A stretch of DNA of 64,000 nt from Devosia sp. A8/3-2 (GTDB taxonomy: Bacteria > Pseudomonadota > Alphaproteobacteria > Rhizobiales > Devosiaceae), in NCBI GenBank assembly GCA_025452255.1, contig CP104974.1, positions 1,179,001-1,243,000 on the forward strand. The letters are read 5' to 3'. The position numbers and the translations under genes are program-made. Numbering within the stretch: the stretch's first letter is position 1; every line of letters starts with the position of its first letter. Under the pieces are notes generated by a model, which was not told where the DNA came from, ran no database searches, and saw only the letters and a program-made list of their open reading frames with translations. Of this stretch, positions 59,925 through 64,000 are shown one piece after another.

Positions 59925-60140
59925 TCCCTCGGGCTTGACCCGAGGGCCGGTCGTGGCGGCGAGTGGCCCTCGGGTCGAGCCCGAGGGAGACGGTGGGTGG
60001 GATGGATTTGGGCAAGGGCGCGATAAATCCACGGTGTCATTCCGGCGCAGGCCGGAATTCAGGTCCGTGGCCCACCACGCCATCTAGCGTTGGGATGGCC
60101 TTCAGCATGGATTCCGGCCTGCGCCGGAATGACACCGTGG
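59925..60140. repeat. Two long inverted repeats (REP-like) in the 59.9-60.2 kb gap
   Basis: First: 24-base arms at 59925-59948 and 59965-59988 (CCCTCGGGCT...AGCCCGAGGG type), one mismatch. Second: perfect 30-base arms at 60029-60058 and 60111-60140, each itself palindromic around TTCCGGC/GCCGGAA. The right part repeats the module at 52303-52354. The gap 59865-60174 has no gene; it separates convergent operons. Confidence 0.8.
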
Positions 60141-60174
60141 GTGGGGAGAGAGCCGGGACCTCGCAGCAGCCCGC

Positions 60175-60916
60175 TTAGCTGAACACAGCCATGGTCTGTT
60201 GCTTGTCGCGGGTGATGATGGACTGCATCAACTGCACCGCCGCCTCCTCGTCGCCGCGTTCCATGGCGGCTACCGGGGCTTCGTGCTGGGCGACGGAGTC
60301 GGCGTGGCGCTGGCGGAGATCGTCGGGCGGGGCGAATTTGGCTGATAGAACCATGGTCAGTTCGACAACGCCGGTGACCGAGCGGAGCAGGGCATTGCCG
60401 GAGCTTTCGGCGATGGCGCGATGGATTTCGAGAGCGGCCAGCAGGTGTGGCTCGACGCCATCTTCGGCGATGTCCATCTGGTGGGCCCAATATTTTAGGA
60501 TGCGGATTTCATCGGCCGTGCGGCGGTGGCTGGCGAGGGCGGCGGCGCGGCTTTCGAGGGCTTCGCGCACGTCAGAACAGGCTTTCGTAAAAGCGCTGCT
60601 CGGGCTTGGCCTCGAAATGCCAGAACAGCACCTGCGGATCGAAAAAGCTCCAGCGGCTGGCCGGGGAAACCTTGGTGCCAACCTTGGGCCGCGCCTCGAC
60701 CGGGCCCTTGGCTTCGAGCGTCTTGAGCGCTTCGCGCAGCACGGTGCGCGACACGCCATAGGTTTCCATCATCACCGCATCGCTGGCCGGGATCGAGCCG
60801 ACGGGGAACTTGCCCGTGACAATGCCATGGCCGATTTCGTTGATGACGAAGGTGTGGAAATTCCGTGCAGCGGATCGCCCGGAAAGCGAGCGAATAAGGC
60901 TGCTCGGCTCGATCAT
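60175..60916 (-). CDS. GntR-family regulator, FCD subgroup, of the Ytf-like operon
   Basis: About 247 residues. Winged helix with FHTFVINEIGHGIVTGKFPV, YGVSRTVLREALKTLEAKGP, RPKVGTKVSPASRWSFFDP; FCD domain with DVREALESRAAALASHRR, ALEIHRAIAESSGNALLRSV and QHEAPVAAMERGDEEAAVQL. Extra base at 60574 (GTCAGAA for GTCGAA) splits SLFDVREA. ATG 60916 lies one base after the stop of the permease gene, so it is the last gene of the transporter operon and probably its regulator. The WSFFDPQVLFWH block is typical of galactonate/sugar-acid DgoR-like members. Confidence 0.86.
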
Positions 60917-60917
60917 G

Positions 60918-61894
60918 CTACACTTTCTCGGGTGACTTTTCTCCGGGTGCGGAGGCGGCAAATATGATCCGCTGCAGGACGATGAACAAGAACAGCAGCA
61001 CGCCAATAACGATCTTGGTCCACCAGCTCGACAGCGTGCCATCGAAGATGATGTAGGTCTGCACCGGGCCCAGCAGCATGACGCCAACGAAAGTGCCCAG
61101 CACGAAGCCATAGCCGCCGGTGAGGAGGGTTCCCCCGATCACCACCGCGCTGATGGCGTCGAGTTCCACGCCCACCGCCGCCAGCGGATAGCCGGCAGAG
61201 GTGTAGAGCGAAAAGACGATTCCCGCCAAGGCCGCAAGCACGCTCGAGAGCATATAGATCTGTACGGTGGTGCGCGCCACCGGCACGCCCATGAGTGACG
61301 CCGAGACGGCATTGCCGCCCAAAGCATAGACATAGGAGCCGAAGCGGGTGCGGTGGGCCAGGAGGGCGCCGATGAGGAAAATGGCGATCATCAACAGGCC
61401 GATGAAACTGAGGCGGCCACCGCCGGGCAGGCGAATGATGAGGCCGGTCAGGAAGCTGTAGAATTCGTGATTGATGGGCACCGAATCTCGGGTGATGACC
61501 GAGGCGCCGCCGCGGGCGAGGAACATGCCCGCTAGGGTGACGATGAAACTGGGCACTTGCAAATAATGGATGGTGAGGCCCATGGCGGCGCCGAACAGGG
61601 CCGCGACCCCCAGCACGATGACGAAGGCGAGGAGAGGATGCAGGCCCAGCCAGAGATCAGCACGGCGACGAGGACGCCGGTGAAACCGATCACCGCGCCG
61701 ACCGACAGGTCAATGCCGCCTGAGATGATGACGAAGGTCATGCCGACGGCGGCAATGCCGAGAAAGGCATTGTCGGTGAGGAAATTGCCCAGCACGCGGG
61801 TCGAGAGCAGGCCGGGAAATTGCACGACGCTGGCGGCATAGGCGATGATGAAGATGACGGCGGTGGCCGCGAGGGGGCGCAGGCTGCGTTTCAT
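60918..61894 (-). CDS. yjfF: Sugar ABC transporter permease (YjfF-like)
   Basis: About 325 residues. NAFLGIAAVGMTFVIISGGI, DLSVGAVIGFTGVLVAVLIS, YLQVPSFIVTLAGMFLARGG, YALGGNAVSASLMGVPVART and LDAISAVVIGGTLLTGGYGF match the ribose/galactofuranose permease family, closest in pattern to YjfF. One break near 61637 (lost G) in the WGLHPLLAFV strand. Start overlaps the ytfT stop by four bases; the GntR gene follows. Confidence 0.83.
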
Positions 61895-62895
61895 TTGGGG
61901 CCTGCCTTGGCGGGAACGAGACGCTGTCGGGTGAAAAGGCGCGTGGCAAAGGGTGACTGGATCAGCAGGATCAGGATGATCATGCCGGCCTTGACGATGA
62001 GGTTGAATTCAGGCGGGAAGCCCGACATCAGGATGCCGGTATTCATAGCACGGATGATGATGGCGCCGACCACGGCCATGGGCACCGAGAAGCGTCCGCC
62101 GAGCAGGGACGTGCCGCCGATGACCACGGCCGGGATGGCGTCGAGTTCGAGCCAGAGGCCGGAATTATTGGCATCGGCGCCGCGAATGTCGGCGGCGACG
62201 ACAATGCCGGCAATGGCGGCGCAGAACCCGCTCAGGGCATAGACGAGCACGAGCAGCATGCGGCTGCGGATGCCGGCCAGCGAGGCAGCGGCGCGGTTGA
62301 CGCCGATGGCACGGATGAAGAGGCCGATGGCCGTTTTGCGCACCAATAGGGTCACCAATATCAGCAGGGCCGGGGCGATGACCGCGGCCATGGGAAAGCC
62401 GAGGAAGGAGCCGGTGCCGATAAAGATCAGGGTGGGATCGTTGAAGGTGACGATGGAGCCTTCGGTGATGAGCTGGGCAATGCCGCGCCCGGCCACCATC
62501 AGCACCGGGGTCGCCACGATGGGCTGGATATCGAGCAAGGCGACGAGGAAGCCGTTCCACAGGCCACAGGCAATGCCGACGGCAAGGGCCGCGATAACAG
62601 CGACGGGGGTGGGATAGCCGGCGACCACCATGGTGGCGGCAACTGCGCCGCACACCGCCATGATGGCGCCGACCGACAGATCGACGCCCTTGGTGGCGAT
62701 GACGCCGGTCATGCCGATGGCGAGGATCGCTACCGGCGCACCGCGATTGAGCACGTCGATCAGGCTGCCGAACAGGCGCCCATCCTGCCGAGTGATGCGG
62801 AAGAAATTGGGAAACAGCAGCCAATTGATGAGCAATACGCCGGCCGGGGCCAGCAATTGCGGATTGGCGAGGCGTTCGAGGTGGAGGCGCTTCAT
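61891..62895 (-). CDS. ytfT: Sugar ABC transporter permease (YtfT-like)
   Basis: 334 residues, intact. NRGAPVAILAIGMTGVIATK, GVDLSVGAIMAVCGAVAATM, PIVATPVLMVAGRGIAQLIT, AIGVNRAAASLAGIRSRMLL and LDAIPAVVIGGTSLLGGRFS fit the YtfT branch of the ribose-type permeases. Overlaps the ATPase stop by four bases. In E. coli YtfQRT-YjfF imports galactofuranose; the substrate here is presumed similar but untested. Confidence 0.88.
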   Translation of the reverse strand: MKRLHLERLANPQLLAPAGVLLINWLLFPNFFRITRQDGRLFGSLIDVLNRGAPVAILAIGMTGVIATKGVDLSVGAIMAVCGAVAATMVVAGYPTPVAVIAALAVGIACGLWNGFLVALLDIQPIVATPVLMVAGRGIAQLITEGSIVTFNDPTLIFIGTGSFLGFPMAAVIAPALLILVTLLVRKTAIGLFIRAIGVNRAAASLAGIRSRMLLVLVYALSGFCAAIAGIVVAADIRGADANNSGLWLELDAIPAVVIGGTSLLGGRFSVPMAVVGAIIIRAMNTGILMSGFPPEFNLIVKAGMIILILLIQSPFATRLFTRQRLVPAKAGPK

Positions 62896-64000
62896 GGCTG
62901 GGCCTCGTCGGCGGAATTGGCGATGGCCTGCACGATGACTCCGGGGTTGATGTTCTTGCCGCGCAGTTCGGCCACCATTTCGCGATCGCGCATGACCACG
63001 ATGCGCGAGCTATAGGCAACCACTTCATCCAGCTCGGAGGAAATGACGACCATGGCCATGCCGTCGTCGCGCAGCCGATTGATGGTGCGCACAATCTCGG
63101 CATGAGCGCCCACATCGATGCCGCGGGTGGGTTCGTCCAGAATGAGGAAGGCCGGGTCGGTGGCCAGCCAGCGCGACAGGATGACCTTTTGCTGATTGCC
63201 GCCCGAGAGGAGCTTGACGGGCATGTCGAGCGAAGCGGCGCGGATATCCATGGCCTCGCCGAATTTGCCGGCAATTTCGAGCTGTTCGTCGCGGTTGAGC
63301 GCGCGGAACCAACCCAGCTTGCCCTGCAGCGCAATGATGATGTTTTCGCGCACTGACAGATCGCCGAAAATGCCCTCGGCCTTGCGATCCTCGGGGCAGA
63401 AACCGAAGCCGCGGCTGATGGCGTCGGTGGTGTTGCGGATAGCGGTGGGCTTGCCGGCCACCGTGACGCTGCCCTGATCGGCCGGGTCGGCGCCGAACAT
63501 CAGGCGCGCCATTTCGGTGCGGCCGGAGCCGAGTAGGCCGGCGACCCCGATCACCTCGCCCTTGTGAATGGTCAGATCGAAGGGATGCACGCTTTTCTTG
63601 CGGCCATAGGATTTGAATTCGAGCAGCACGTCGGTGGTGGGGCGCTCGGGCTCGAGATCGGTGGCGCCGGAAAGGCGATGTCCTTGCCCAGCATCAGGCG
63701 GACCACATCGGTGCGGCTGACGCTATCGAGCTGGCGGGTATCGACCGGGCGCCCATTGCGCAGCACGGTGACGCGGTCGGAAATGGCAAAGACTCGGTCG
63801 AGGAAATGGGTAATGAAGATAATGGCAAGGCCACTCTTCTTGAGGTCGGCAATGACCTCGAACAGGCGCTCGACCTCGTTGCGGTCCAGACTTGCCGTGG
63901 GTTCGTCCAGGATCAGCACCTTGCCGGAGAGTTCGACGGCGCGGGCAATGGCGACGATCTGCTGTACGGCGACGGAATGGCTGCCCAGATCGCTGGCTGG
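62892..64000 (-). CDS. ytfR: Sugar ABC transporter double ATPase (YtfR-like), C-terminal part; runs off right edge
   Basis: The visible part starts within the first ATPase domain (VQQIVAIARAVELSGKVL, Walker B LILDEPTASLD, FITHFLDRVFAISDRVTVLR) and includes all of the second (VIGVAGLLGSGRTEMARLMF degenerate Walker A, GFGFCPEDRKAEGIFGDLSV, LSGGNQQKVILSRWLA, LILDEPTRGIDVGA). RbsA/YtfR layout. One break near 63670. The operon continues upstream out of the window, where a ytfQ-type binding protein would be expected. Confidence 0.88.

Noticed and set aside
1..64000. Programmed frameshifting as the cause of the many frame changes
   Set aside because: Breaks occur in unrelated families, in both directions, at several contexts and without slippery heptamers with following structures.
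1..64000. tRNA, rRNA or other structured RNA genes
   Set aside because: Scanning by eye found no cloverleaf with a GTTCRANYC arm or rRNA-like sequence; a covariance search would be needed to exclude small RNAs.

Overview
The window looks like a chromosomal segment of a GC-rich alphaproteobacterium, most like Devosia or a related Hyphomicrobiales genus. That placement rests on gene content and protein style: a YcbB-type L,D-transpeptidase, a DUF882 peptidase, DUF6151/DUF6958 proteins, and an unusual density of sugar transport operons each with its own regulator. I cannot confirm the genus without a search. No tRNA, rRNA, CRISPR array, phage or insertion sequence was recognised.

Layout. 1-4.0 kb (minus strand): start of dxs, a secreted DUF882/M15-like peptidase and an L,D-transpeptidase. 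4.1-9.8 kb: a sugar-acid locus, with a TRAP transporter plus SDR on minus facing a GntR regulator plus enolase-superfamily dehydratase on plus, around a pair of repeated TGATCA sites. 9.8-11.4 kb: TetR facing a GFA-like/DUF6958 pair. 11.4-17.2 kb (minus): a ugpBAEC glycerol-3-phosphate-type ABC operon with a GlpR-like DeoR regulator and a HAD phosphatase at its end, preceded by two GlpR-like palindromes. 17.3-19.2 kb: two small secreted proteins and an AraC regulator. 19.3-32.2 kb: a LacI regulator divergent from a nine-gene operon (oligopeptide-type ABC transporter, GHL6-like glycosidase, Gfo/Idh dehydrogenase, sugar isomerase/epimerase, Hyi and GarR). 32.2-34.9 kb: a large secreted DUF4344 metallopeptidase with a rhodanese-like tail. 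35.2-40.2 kb: a deleted ABC exporter remnant, a chemoreceptor and a whole ABC exporter. 40.3-50.0 kb: two paralogous LacI regulators, a GH2 glycosidase and a sugar ABC transporter. 50.3-52.1 kb: LysR and an NmrA-like reductase. 52.4-59.9 kb: ThuA, Gfo/Idh and ROK on minus, divergent from a sugar ABC operon (a ThuAB-like arrangement). 60.2-64 kb (minus): GntR and a YtfR/YtfT/YjfF-type sugar ABC transporter that runs off the right edge.

How it works together: six solute-uptake systems (one TRAP, five ABC) are each paired with a local regulator of a different family and with enzymes that oxidise, hydrolyse or isomerise the imported solute. Five of the six have their binding-protein gene in the window, and each of those five genes is followed by a GC-rich hairpin, likely setting binding protein expression above that of the membrane parts.

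Quality caution: most genes are broken by single-base or dinucleotide indels (I count roughly 85-90 in 64 kb), yet each resumes in another frame with family-typical sequence. The indels cluster in three contexts: an extra base in TCG, a lost CG in GCGCGC, and damage at CCWGG. I therefore treat them as sequence errors, possibly linked to base modification, and annotate these genes as single CDSs with approximate frameshift positions.
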